The notes under the pieces were generated by a model. It had not been told where the DNA came from and ran no database searches. It saw only the letters and a list, made by a program, of their open reading frames with translations. Below, piece after piece: positions 20,168 to 28,370 of a stretch of 64,000 nt of DNA. The first letter of the stretch is position 1. Every line of letters begins with the position of its first letter. Source of the DNA: Streptomyces pyxinae (lineage in GTDB: Bacteria; Actinomycetota; Actinomycetes; Streptomycetales; Streptomycetaceae); assembly GCF_024756275.1 (NCBI RefSeq), contig NZ_JANUGQ010000002.1:124001-188000 (forward strand), written 5' to 3'. A program made the translations under genes and the position numbers.

Positions 20168-20242
20168 GGCGGGTCCTGCCTTTCCGTATGAACCCCGTGG
20201 CGGTGTGGTCCCGCGAAGGTGTGGTGGTGGGGGCGGGGAGCG

Positions 20243-21607
20243 TCAGGAGAAGAGCGTCCGGCCCCACCAGTCGGACGCGTCCCGCACCCCCGGCGGGACG
20301 GCGAAGACGGCCGAACCGACGTGCTGGATGTACTCGTTGAGACCGTCCTGCCGGGCCAGCCGGCGCTGCACCGGGATGAACCCGGTGCGCGGGTCGCGCT
20401 GGTAGGCCAGGAAGAACAGCCCCGCGTCCAGCCGCCCGAGACCGTCGGTGCCGTCGGTGAACGAGTATCCCCGGCGCAGCAGCCGTGCCCCGCCGTTGGA
20501 GTCCGGGTGGGCGAGCCGGACATGGGCGTCCGGCTTCATGGCGGGGAGGAACGGCTCGTCGTGCTCGTTGGACCGGCCGACCGGAGCGCCCTCGCCCTTG
20601 TCCCGGCCGAAGATGTCCTCCTGCTCCTGGAGCGAGGTGCGGTCCCAGGTCTCGATGTTCATCCGGATGCGCCGGGCCACCAGATAGGAGCCGCCGGCCA
20701 TCCACGGACTGCCGTCCCGCGCGGCGGCCCAGACGTGCCGGCCGAGCGCGGCGGTGTCGGTGCCCGCGATGTTCCGGGTGCCGTCCTTGAAACCCATCAT
20801 GTTGCGCGGGGTCTGCGCCTCGGGCGTGGTGGAGGAGGTCTTGCCGAAGCCGAGCTGCGACCAGCGCACCGCCGTCCGGCCGAAGCCGATCCTGGCGAGC
20901 TGACGGATGGCGTGCACCGCCACCTGTGGGTCGTCCGCGCACGCCTGGACGCACAGATCGCCGCCGGAGCGGGCCCGGTCCAGGTTGTCGCCGGGGAAGG
21001 GCTCCAGGTCCACCAGGGCGTCCGGGCGGCGGCCGGCCAGACCGAACCGGTCCTTGGCGAACAGGCCGGGACCGAAGCCGACCGTCAGGGTCAGCCGGGA
21101 CGCCGCGAGACCGAGCGCCTCGCCGGTGTCGTCGGGCGGCGCCTCCGGCAACCCGCCGAACCCGCCCTCGCCGACCGGGCGGCCGGCGGTCATCAGCCGG
21201 GCCGCGGCCGTCCACTCCTTCAGCAGCGCCACCAGCTCCGCGCGGTCCTTGGTCGTCACGTCGAAGGCGGCGAAGTGCAGCCGGTCCTGGACGGGGGTGG
21301 CGATGCCCGCCTGATGCGGACCGTGGAACGGTACGGCCGTCCCGGCGCCGGCCGTACCGGCGACGTCGCCGCGCAGCGCGACCGCCGTACCCCCGGCAGC
21401 GGCGGCACCGAGCGCCAGCCCGGCGCCGCCCCAGCCCAGCAGGGCCCGGCGGGACGGCGCGGTCCGCCCGGGGCCGTCCGCCCGGGCATCGGCGTCACCG
21501 ATGTCACCGGTGTCGCGGACGGTGCCGGTGTCACCGGTGTCACCGGTGACACCGGGACGGCCGGCGCCGCTGGTGTCGGCGCCGCTGGTGGTGTGCTCGT
21601 CCGGCAC
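20243..21607 (-). CDS. efeB: EfeB: Tat-exported DyP-type haem peroxidase
   Basis: Encodes 454 residues. A long Asp/Thr/Gly-rich N-terminus (VTGDTGDTGTV) precedes a Tat signal (SRRALLGWGGAGLALGAAAA). The mature part is a dye-decolourising peroxidase with the GFKDGTRN motif of that family and haem-ligand region sequences such as DLCVQACADDPQVAVHAIRQ. In EfeUOB systems EfeB works outside the membrane, oxidising ferrous iron or releasing iron from haem for EfeU. The GTG start is 6 bp after the efeO stop, and its AGG ribosome site overlaps that stop. An ATG start nearer the twin arginines would shorten the odd N-terminus but none is well placed. Confidence 0.92.
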   Translation of the reverse strand: MPDEHTTSGADTSGAGRPGVTGDTGDTGTVRDTGDIGDADARADGPGRTAPSRRALLGWGGAGLALGAAAAGGTAVALRGDVAGTAGAGTAVPFHGPHQAGIATPVQDRLHFAAFDVTTKDRAELVALLKEWTAAARLMTAGRPVGEGGFGGLPEAPPDDTGEALGLAASRLTLTVGFGPGLFAKDRFGLAGRRPDALVDLEPFPGDNLDRARSGGDLCVQACADDPQVAVHAIRQLARIGFGRTAVRWSQLGFGKTSSTTPEAQTPRNMMGFKDGTRNIAGTDTAALGRHVWAAARDGSPWMAGGSYLVARRIRMNIETWDRTSLQEQEDIFGRDKGEGAPVGRSNEHDEPFLPAMKPDAHVRLAHPDSNGGARLLRRGYSFTDGTDGLGRLDAGLFFLAYQRDPRTGFIPVQRRLARQDGLNEYIQHVGSAVFAVPPGVRDASDWWGRTLFS

Positions 21608-21613
21608 CGGAAC

Positions 21614-22756
21614 CTACTTCACGACCGCGGCGGCCAGCTTGGAGAGCGGCTCGGCCAGCGCGTTCACGCCGTCGCTCAGCTCCTTGCGCCGGTCCGGGGC
21701 CACCTTGTCGTAGGAGGTGAACACGTAGCTGTTCTTGTCGGCCCGGTACGTGTCGAGCAGCGCGTTGAGCGCGGCGAACCGGGCGTCCAGGTTCTTGGCC
21801 AGCGCCGGGTCGTTCTTCGCCGCCACCGGCTTCAGCAGCTGGTACGACTTCTCGGCCCCCTCCAGGTTGGCCTTGAAGTCCACCAGGTCGGTGTGCGAGT
21901 AGCGCTCCTCCTCGCCGGTCACCTTGCCCGAGGCCACCTCGTCCAGCAGCTCCTTGGCCCCGTTGGCCATGGAGGTGGGGGTGATCTCCGCGAAGCCGAC
22001 CTTCTTCTGCCAGACGGTCAGATCGGCCACCAGGGTGTCCGCGAGCTTCTTCTCCTCCGGACCGATCTTCTTGTCCTGCCAGAGCGCCTTCTCCAGCCGG
22101 TGCCAGCCGGTCCAGGTCTGGCCCTTCTCCAGGCCGTCCGCGCGCACGTCCACCTTGGGGTCGATGTCCCCGAAGGACTCCGCGACCGGCTCGGTCCGCT
22201 CCCAGCCGATCCGGGACGGGGCGTACGCCTGCTGGGCCGCCGCCAGGTTCCCCGACTTCACCGCCGCCGCGAACGCCCGCGCCCTGGGCAGCGTCTCCTC
22301 GGCCTGGGCCAGCACATAGCTCCGGTAGGCCGCGACCGCCGCGTCCTGCTCCGGGCTGCGCTTCGCCGCCGCGCCCTTGCCGGTCACCTTGACCTGCTGG
22401 CGGATGCCGTCCCCGGTCATGCCCGGCTTGCAGGCGATCGCGTAGTCGCCCGGCTTGATCTCGGCGGTGATGGTGGCCTTGGTGCCGGGACCGATGTTCT
22501 CCCGCTCGGTCACGATCCGGTCATCCGGGAACAGGACGTAGACCTCGGTGACCTTGCTGCCCTTGTTCTCCACCTCCAGGCTCACCTTGCCGGCCGCGAA
22601 CTCCTTGGCGGAGACCTCGCAGGCGGTGTCCTTCGCCTCGACCCGGACGGTGCCCTCGCCGCCCTTGGCCGACCCCTTTTCGGCGCAGGCGCTGAGGGTG
22701 GTGAGGGCCGTCACCACGGCGGTGGCGGCGAGGAGCGGGCGAACGGACGGGCGCAT
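21614..22756 (-). CDS. efeO: EfeO: periplasmic iron-binding lipoprotein
   Basis: Encodes 380 residues. A lipoprotein signal ends LSAC (Cys about 24). An N-terminal cupredoxin-like domain (about 40-125) and a C-terminal M75 imelysin-type domain with the metal motif GWHRLEKAL follow, the standard two-domain EfeO. It captures iron at the cell surface and passes it to EfeU. It is the first gene of the operon; an iron box lies 54-72 bp upstream of its ATG. Confidence 0.94.
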   Translation of the reverse strand: MRPSVRPLLAATAVVTALTTLSACAEKGSAKGGEGTVRVEAKDTACEVSAKEFAAGKVSLEVENKGSKVTEVYVLFPDDRIVTERENIGPGTKATITAEIKPGDYAIACKPGMTGDGIRQQVKVTGKGAAAKRSPEQDAAVAAYRSYVLAQAEETLPRARAFAAAVKSGNLAAAQQAYAPSRIGWERTEPVAESFGDIDPKVDVRADGLEKGQTWTGWHRLEKALWQDKKIGPEEKKLADTLVADLTVWQKKVGFAEITPTSMANGAKELLDEVASGKVTGEEERYSHTDLVDFKANLEGAEKSYQLLKPVAAKNDPALAKNLDARFAALNALLDTYRADKNSYVFTSYDKVAPDRRKELSDGVNALAEPLSKLAAAVVK

Positions 22757-23082
22757 GAGGTCTCCAGCGGAGGAGGGGGACGGCGAACCTCGGAGAGGTC
22801 CGGGTCAAGTTAGCCTAGCCTCACCTGCGAAAAGGGTTCGAGACCGCTTTCGAATCCGCACTGTTATGCGTCGGATATGAACAAAGGCCGCATTGTTCAA
22901 GGTGCGGCCAGTTCTCGGTAAAGCACCGGTCAACCCCGCCGGCCGGCCGATGGCCGGTTGTCCGCGCAACCTCTTGACCGCCCGGCCGTGCGCGGCTTGG
23001 CTCCGGCCCGGGGCACCGGCCGCCCGGGGCCGGTGTGCGCGGGGTCGCGTGCGCGCGCCGCGCGGCAGACGAGGGGGACCGT
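22757..23082. promoter_or_regulatory. Divergent promoter region of efeO and the beta-propeller gene
   Basis: 326 bp without a gene. It contains the efeO iron box (22810-22828), an AT-richer segment at about 22830-22925 where promoters are likely, and a GC-rich leader before the beta-propeller gene at 23083. Confidence 0.6.
22810..22828 (-). promoter_or_regulatory. Iron box (DmdR/IdeR-type operator) for efeOBU
   Basis: TTAGCCTAGCCTCACCTGC matches the streptomycete iron box TTAGGTTAGGCTCACCTAA at 14 of 19 positions. It lies just upstream of efeO, so repression by an iron-loaded DmdR/IdeR homologue is expected. Confidence 0.8.
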
Positions 23083-24531
23083 ATGCGACACAGCAGACAC
23101 GCCGGACACAGCAGACGCGCCACACGCGACACCGCGCGTGACACCACACCCGGCACCGTATCCGCCGGCCGGGGAACCGGGGCGAACGGGAGAACCCGCA
23201 CCGCGCTGGCCGTCCTGGCCGGAACCTGCCTCACCGCGGGCGTCCTGGCCCCGGGCACGGCGGTGGCCCGCCCGGCGGACGGCGGTACCGCCCGGGCCGT
23301 ACCGGCGGTGGAGCGGATCAGCGTCGCGCAGGACGGAGCCCAGGGGAACGGGCCGTCGCACTCCTCGTCGATCAGCGCCGACGGCCGGACGGTGACCTTC
23401 CTCTCCGCCGCCGGCAACCTGGTGCCGGGTGACACCGACGGCGCCACGGACATCTTCATCCGCTCGCTGTCGACCGGTCGGACGCAGCGGCTGGAGTTCG
23501 GCCGCCCCGGGCTGGAGCCGGTCGCGCTGTCGGCCGACGCGGAGGGGCGCAGGGGAGTCGTGGAGACGTACCAGTACGACCCGGTCACCGGGGAGCAGAC
23601 GCAGGAACTCTGGGTGTACGACCGCGACAGCGGTCGGGTCCGGCCCATGCTGCCGGGCGGCCCGACACTGGCCGGAATCCAGCAGGCGGTCATCAGCGCC
23701 GACGGCCGGTCCGTGGCGTTCCAGTCCACCCGCGCCGATCTGGTGCCCGGTGACACCAACGGCATCGCCGACATCTTCGTCCACGACCTGCGGCGCGGCA
23801 CCACCAAGCGGGTCAACGTCTTCAGCGACGGCACCCAGGCCGACCGCGCCGCCGCCGGCCCGAGCCTGAGCGCGGACGGCAGCCGGGTCCTCTTCATCTC
23901 CCGGACCGACCTGGCCCCCGGGCCGGAGGGGCCGGGTCCCGGGGAGCCGGGCGCCGGCACCGCCCGCAAGCCGATCAGCTATCCGGCCTTCGTGCACGAC
24001 CTGCGCACCGGCCGCACCGAGGCCGCCAGCATGGGCCACGACAACGCCACGGTCGGGGCCATCAGCGCCTCGCTCAGCGCCGACGGCCGGTACGCGCTGT
24101 TCTCGTCGCGGTATGTCGATGTCGTCCCCGGGGACACCAACAATCAGATCGACCTCTTCCGCCGGGATCTGCGCCGGGGCACCGTCGAGCGCGTCAGCCT
24201 CGCGCACGACGGTGCCGAGCCGCAGGGCGGGGAGAGCTGGAACGGCGTCCTGAGCGCCGACGGCCGCACCCTGCTGTTCAACTCCGTGGCGAACAACCTG
24301 GTGCCCGGCGACACCAACGACGGGGAAGACCTCTTCGCCCGCGATCTGCGGACCGGAGCGGTCGAGCGGCTCCCCGTGACGCCCGACGGCAGCGCTCTGC
24401 CCTGGGACGTGTACGGCTACACCACCGACGCCCGGGGCCGCACGGTGGCCTTCGACTCGGGGAGCGCCGCGCTGGTGCCGGAGGACACCAACGGCGTCTC
24501 CGACGTCTACGTCCTGCGCCGCCGGAGCTGA
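23083..24531 (+). CDS. Secreted TolB-like (PD40) beta-propeller protein
   Basis: Encodes 482 residues. An Arg/Thr/His-rich start and a hydrophobic segment (LAVLAGTCLTAGVLAPGTAV) make an export signal. The mature part has six PD40-type repeats of the pattern SADGRxVxFxS, LVPGDTNG, DIFVxDLRxG, consistent with a six-bladed propeller. No catalytic domain is attached, so it probably binds a partner or surface ligand; the function is unknown. The ATG at 23083 has GAGGGGGA ahead. It is divergent from efeO and could be affected by the same iron box, which is 255 bp upstream. Confidence 0.82.
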   Translation: MRHSRHAGHSRRATRDTARDTTPGTVSAGRGTGANGRTRTALAVLAGTCLTAGVLAPGTAVARPADGGTARAVPAVERISVAQDGAQGNGPSHSSSISADGRTVTFLSAAGNLVPGDTDGATDIFIRSLSTGRTQRLEFGRPGLEPVALSADAEGRRGVVETYQYDPVTGEQTQELWVYDRDSGRVRPMLPGGPTLAGIQQAVISADGRSVAFQSTRADLVPGDTNGIADIFVHDLRRGTTKRVNVFSDGTQADRAAAGPSLSADGSRVLFISRTDLAPGPEGPGPGEPGAGTARKPISYPAFVHDLRTGRTEAASMGHDNATVGAISASLSADGRYALFSSRYVDVVPGDTNNQIDLFRRDLRRGTVERVSLAHDGAEPQGGESWNGVLSADGRTLLFNSVANNLVPGDTNDGEDLFARDLRTGAVERLPVTPDGSALPWDVYGYTTDARGRTVAFDSGSAALVPEDTNGVSDVYVLRRRS

Positions 24532-24568
24532 ACCCCCGACGGGGGGACGGCACGCACGCCAGCGGCCC

Positions 24569-24605
24569 CCGCCCGGCAGCCGCGCATCCCACGGCTGCCG
24601 GGCGG
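24569..24605 (+). terminator. Terminator after the beta-propeller gene
   Basis: A perfect 14-bp stem (CCGCCCGGCAGCCG and complement) with a 9-nt loop, 38 bp after the stop codon. Confidence 0.7.
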
Positions 24606-24751
24606 CGGGCGGGTCGGGCCGGGCGTCGGGCGGGCCGGCCACCGGGCGGGGCGGAGCGCGGTCAGGACGCACCCGGCCCGACTCCGCGCCGGAAACACCG
24701 AGTTCACCCGAGCCGCGTCCCGGGGTAACACGCCGTCCCTACCGTCCCGGC

Positions 24752-26515
24752 ATGGACACCACGCCGAGCAGGAGCGCCGACAGCACGACCGGGACCGCCC
24801 CCGGAGCGGCGGCCGCGACCGGGACCGTCTCCGGGATGGCGGCCACGGCCGCCCCCGCGCCCGCCGGCACCCCGGCTCCGGTCCTCCCGCCGGCCGCCGC
24901 GCCGCCGGGGGACCAGGCGGCCCGGGAGACGCTGGAGGACTACACCCTCCGCTTCGCGCCCCGGAGTTACCGCCGCTGGTCCCCGATGGTGGTCGCCACC
25001 ACCGCGCTCGGCGGCATCGCCTACATGGCCGACTTCTCCATCGGCGCCGGTATCGGACTGGCCCACGGCACCGGCAACGCGCTCGCCGCCATCCTGGTGG
25101 CCGCCGTCGTCATCTTCGTCACCGGCTTCCCGCTCGCCTACTACGCGGCCCGGTACAACATCGACCTGGACCTGATCACCCGGGGCTCCGGCTTCGGCTA
25201 CTACGGCTCGGTGCTCACCAGTGTCATCTTCGCCAGCTTCACCTTCATCTTCTTCGCGCTGGAAGGGTCGATCATGGCCCAGGGGCTCGAACTGGGCCTC
25301 GGACTGCCGCTCTGGCTGGGCTACTTGATCTCCACTCTGATGGTCATCCCGCTGGTGATCTTCGGGATGAAGGCGCTCAGCCGGCTCCAGGTGTGGACCA
25401 CACCGCTCTGGCTGCTGCTGATGGTGGCGCCCCTGGTGTATCTGGTCGCCACCGACCCCGGCTCGGTGGACCGCTTCCTCGCCCACCCGGGCACCGGCGG
25501 CGACGGGTCGGTGAACACCGCCTCGGTCCTGCTGGGGGCGGGCGTCTGCCTCTCGCTGATCGCCCAGATCGGTGAGCAGATCGACTACCTCCGCTTCATG
25601 CCGCCGAAGACCCGGGCCAACCGCCGCGCCTGGTGGACGGCGGTGGTGACGGCCGGGCCCGGCTGGGTGGTGCTCGGCGCGTTCAAGCAGGTCATCGGGG
25701 TCTTCCTCGCGGTGTACCTGCTGGCCGGGACCGGTCCGGCCACGGCGACGGAACCGATCCGGCAGTTCACCGGGGCGTTCGACGCGATGCTGCCGTCCTG
25801 GCTGGTGGTGCCGCTGGCGGTGGCCCTGGTGGTGATCAGCCAGATCAAGATCAATGTGACCAACGCCTACTCGGGCTCGCTGGCCTGGACCAACTCCTTC
25901 ACCCGGATCACCGGGCGCTACCCGGGCCGGATGGTCTTCGTCCTGGTCAACCTGGGCTTCGCGCTGGCGCTGATGGAGGCCGACATGTTCAGCTTCCTCA
26001 ACGCCGTCCTGAGCTTCTACTCCAACTGCGCCATCGCCTGGGTGGTCACCGTGGCCACCGACATCGTGGTCAACAAGCATCTGCTCCATCTCTCGCCGCA
26101 CGCACCGGAGTTCCGGCGCGGGATGCTCCGCGCGGTGAACCCGGTGGGGGTGGTCGCCTTCACCGTGGCCTCCGGTCTCTCCATCGCGATGTACTTCGGC
26201 GCCCTGGGCGGCACGCTCCAGCCGTACTCGCCGGTGGCCGCCGCCGCGCTCGCCCTCCTCCTCACCCCGCTGACGGCCGTCGCCACCCGGGGCCGGTACT
26301 ACCTGCGGCGGACCGACGACGGCATCGCGGAGCCGATGTACGACTCCGAGGGCAACCCCAGCGCCACCGTGCTCGGCTGCCATGTCTGCCGGCAGGAGTT
26401 CGAGCGCCCCGACCTGGCCGCCTGCGCCACCCATGACGCCCTGGTCTGCTCGCTCTGCCTGAGCACCGACCGGATCGGCGATCATCTGCTGCCGCCCCAG
26501 CCGGTCCGTACCTGA
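24752..26515 (+). CDS. NCS1-family nucleobase permease with a Cys-rich C-terminal tail
   Basis: Encodes 587 residues. A Thr/Ala/Pro-rich N-terminus (about 1-65) precedes a conserved entry (DYTLRFAPRSYRRWSP) and about twelve membrane helices typical of the cytosine/purine/allantoin symporter family (GGIAYMADFSIGAGIG; TRGSGFGYYGSVLTS). The last 45 residues, after the final helix, carry CHVCRQEF, CATHDALVCSLC and a short end, a pattern of paired cysteines that could bind zinc. Substrate cannot be told from sequence. The amidohydrolase gene is convergent, 22 bp away. Confidence 0.85.
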   Translation: MDTTPSRSADSTTGTAPGAAAATGTVSGMAATAAPAPAGTPAPVLPPAAAPPGDQAARETLEDYTLRFAPRSYRRWSPMVVATTALGGIAYMADFSIGAGIGLAHGTGNALAAILVAAVVIFVTGFPLAYYAARYNIDLDLITRGSGFGYYGSVLTSVIFASFTFIFFALEGSIMAQGLELGLGLPLWLGYLISTLMVIPLVIFGMKALSRLQVWTTPLWLLLMVAPLVYLVATDPGSVDRFLAHPGTGGDGSVNTASVLLGAGVCLSLIAQIGEQIDYLRFMPPKTRANRRAWWTAVVTAGPGWVVLGAFKQVIGVFLAVYLLAGTGPATATEPIRQFTGAFDAMLPSWLVVPLAVALVVISQIKINVTNAYSGSLAWTNSFTRITGRYPGRMVFVLVNLGFALALMEADMFSFLNAVLSFYSNCAIAWVVTVATDIVVNKHLLHLSPHAPEFRRGMLRAVNPVGVVAFTVASGLSIAMYFGALGGTLQPYSPVAAAALALLLTPLTAVATRGRYYLRRTDDGIAEPMYDSEGNPSATVLGCHVCRQEFERPDLAACATHDALVCSLCLSTDRIGDHLLPPQPVRT

Positions 26516-26537
26516 CACGCTTTCACGCCACCGGAGT

Positions 26538-28106
26538 TCAGGACTCGTGGACCGGCTCGCCCGCCACCCAGGTCTCCCGCACCGGCAGCTCCCCGACGGC
26601 GTCCAGGGAAAGTTCGGCCGGGTCGGCGGGGAGCACCACCCAGTCGGCACACCGCCCGGGGGCGAGGGTGCCGACCCGGTCCTCCCAGCCGCAGGCCCGG
26701 GCGCCGCCCACGGTGTAGGCGCGCAGGGCGTTGTCCACGGTCATCGCCTCGTCCGGCCCGACGGGGCGGCCCGACGCGGAGAGCCGCCGGGCCAGGAAAC
26801 CCACCGCCCGCAGCGGGGCGCCCGGGGTGACCGGCCGGTCCGAGGAGGCGGCCAGCGCCACCCCGTGGTCCAGGAACGACTGCCCCCGGTAGAGCCAGGG
26901 TGCCCGTCCGGGACCCATCAGCCGGGCGTAGTCGTCCCCGAAGTACCAGAGGAACGAGGGCTGGACGACCGCCGTCACCGCCAGCTCCCGGAACCGGGGC
27001 AACTGGTCGGGACGGACCAGGCCCGCGTGCTCGATCCGGTGCCGGGCGGCCGGGCGCGGCCGGGCGCGATGGGCCTCGGCCAGGGCGTCCAGGGCCACGT
27101 CCACCGCCCGGTCCCCGATGGCGTGGATCGCGAGCTGCCAGCCCGCGAGGTGCCCGTCGACCACGGTACGGACGGGATCGGCCTCGTCCGCGTACAACTG
27201 GCCACCGTGGTCCAGCCCTTCGTACGGCTCGGTCAGCGCGGCGGTCCTGGCCATCATCCCGCCGTCCGCGAAGACCTTCAGCGCCCCCAGGCCCAGCCGC
27301 TCCCCGCCGAACCCGGTGCGCAGCCCCAGGTCCACCGCGTGCAGCGGACCGTCGTCGGGTGCCCCGGCCACCGGGCGCAGTGCGGCGGCGGCCACCATCA
27401 GCTGCACCCGCAGCGGGAGTTCACCGGCGGCCAGCAGCTGCTGATACGGCTCCGCCTCCACCGGACTGTGCGCGATCAGCCCGGCCCCGATGCCGGCCTC
27501 GGCGCAGCTGGTGACACCCTCGGAGACACAGACGGCCGCCGCCCGGGCGATCGCCGTCCGCAACTCGGCCGTCCGGTACGGCATCCGCAGCGCCCGTACC
27601 GCCGCCATGCCGGACTCGACCAGCACCCCGTCGCTGTGCGCCACCCCGTCCGGGAGCAGGGCGAGCACGGCGGAGCTGACCACACAGGAGTGGCCCGAGT
27701 CATGGGTGACGATCACCCGCCGGCCGCCGCCCGCCGCGTCCAGCTCGGCCGCCGTGAGATGGCGGCCGAGCGGGCGCTGGTCGTAGCCGACCACGTCCAC
27801 CCAGGCCCCGGTCGCCGCCTCCGCCGCCCGCCGGACCACCGCCAGGATCTCGCCGGCCGACCGGCTCGGTGACACGTCGGCGGTGCGGGACTTGAGCCCC
27901 GACCAGGCCAGATGGACATGCGGATCGACGAAGCCGGGCAGCACGGTCGCCCCGGCCAGGTCCAGCACCCGCCGGGCCGGCAGGTCGCGGATCTCCTCGT
28001 CCAGGCCCACCACCCGTCCCTGCCACACGCCGAGCGCGTCGGCCGCCGGGCGGCCCGGGTCCATGGTGCGGATACGGGCGTTCACCAGCTTGAGGTCGAG
28101 ACGCAC
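26538..28106 (-). CDS. YtcJ-like metal-dependent amidohydrolase
   Basis: Encodes 522 residues. The amidohydrolase fold (Amidohydro_3 branch) is clear: FVDPHVHLAWSG for the first metal histidines, GALKVFADGGMMARTAAL for the modified-Lys/Asp region, IHAIGDRAVDVAL and RIEHAGLV for later ligands, and ALAASSDRPVTPGAP for the final Asp. The C-terminus GTLAPGRCADWVVLPADP closes the small beta-domain. Relatives hydrolyse amides, formamides or cyclic ureas; substrate is open. The GTG at 28104-28106 with GGAG 6 nt upstream is chosen; the open frame further upstream is Arg/Pro-rich and not convincing. A nucleobase permease gene lies next to it. Confidence 0.88.
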   Translation of the reverse strand: MRLDLKLVNARIRTMDPGRPAADALGVWQGRVVGLDEEIRDLPARRVLDLAGATVLPGFVDPHVHLAWSGLKSRTADVSPSRSAGEILAVVRRAAEAATGAWVDVVGYDQRPLGRHLTAAELDAAGGGRRVIVTHDSGHSCVVSSAVLALLPDGVAHSDGVLVESGMAAVRALRMPYRTAELRTAIARAAAVCVSEGVTSCAEAGIGAGLIAHSPVEAEPYQQLLAAGELPLRVQLMVAAAALRPVAGAPDDGPLHAVDLGLRTGFGGERLGLGALKVFADGGMMARTAALTEPYEGLDHGGQLYADEADPVRTVVDGHLAGWQLAIHAIGDRAVDVALDALAEAHRARPRPAARHRIEHAGLVRPDQLPRFRELAVTAVVQPSFLWYFGDDYARLMGPGRAPWLYRGQSFLDHGVALAASSDRPVTPGAPLRAVGFLARRLSASGRPVGPDEAMTVDNALRAYTVGGARACGWEDRVGTLAPGRCADWVVLPADPAELSLDAVGELPVRETWVAGEPVHES

Positions 28107-28370
28107 AGGGGCTCCAGGTGGGGGAGGGGAGCGGAAGGCCCGGGAGGGGACGGCCGGACCGGGCGGGCGGAGGGCGGCGGTGTCACCGGAACGGCCGGAC
28201 GGGATGAACGACCGGGCGGGGCGGGCGGATGACGGCCGTGTCACCGGAACGGGCCCGGGTGGGCCACCGGGCAGCCGTGTCGCCGGAGCGAGCCGGGCGG
28301 ACGACCTGGCGGTGGCCGGGCCGGGGCGGACGACCTGGCGGCCCGGGGCGGCAGGCGGCCCGCGCGGGGA
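28107..28370. repeat. Imperfect repeats between the amidohydrolase and monooxygenase genes
   Basis: 264 bp with no gene. It contains three spaced copies of a GTGTCACCGGAACGG-like element (near 28180, 28239 and 28276, the last degenerate) and two copies of GGGGCGGACGACCTGGCGG or close variants between about 28300 and 28345. Some may form secondary structure in the monooxygenase 3' end. Confidence 0.5.

Noticed and set aside
16413..21215. Very long minus-strand open frame (about 1,600 codons) across flotillin, PucR and efe genes
   Set aside because: Over 16.4-19.1 kb it is antisense to NfeD, flotillin and PucR, all with clear family motifs; over the efe genes it is the wrong frame on their own strand. 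Its translation is Arg/Gly/Pro-rich and domain-free. High third-position GC creates such shadows.
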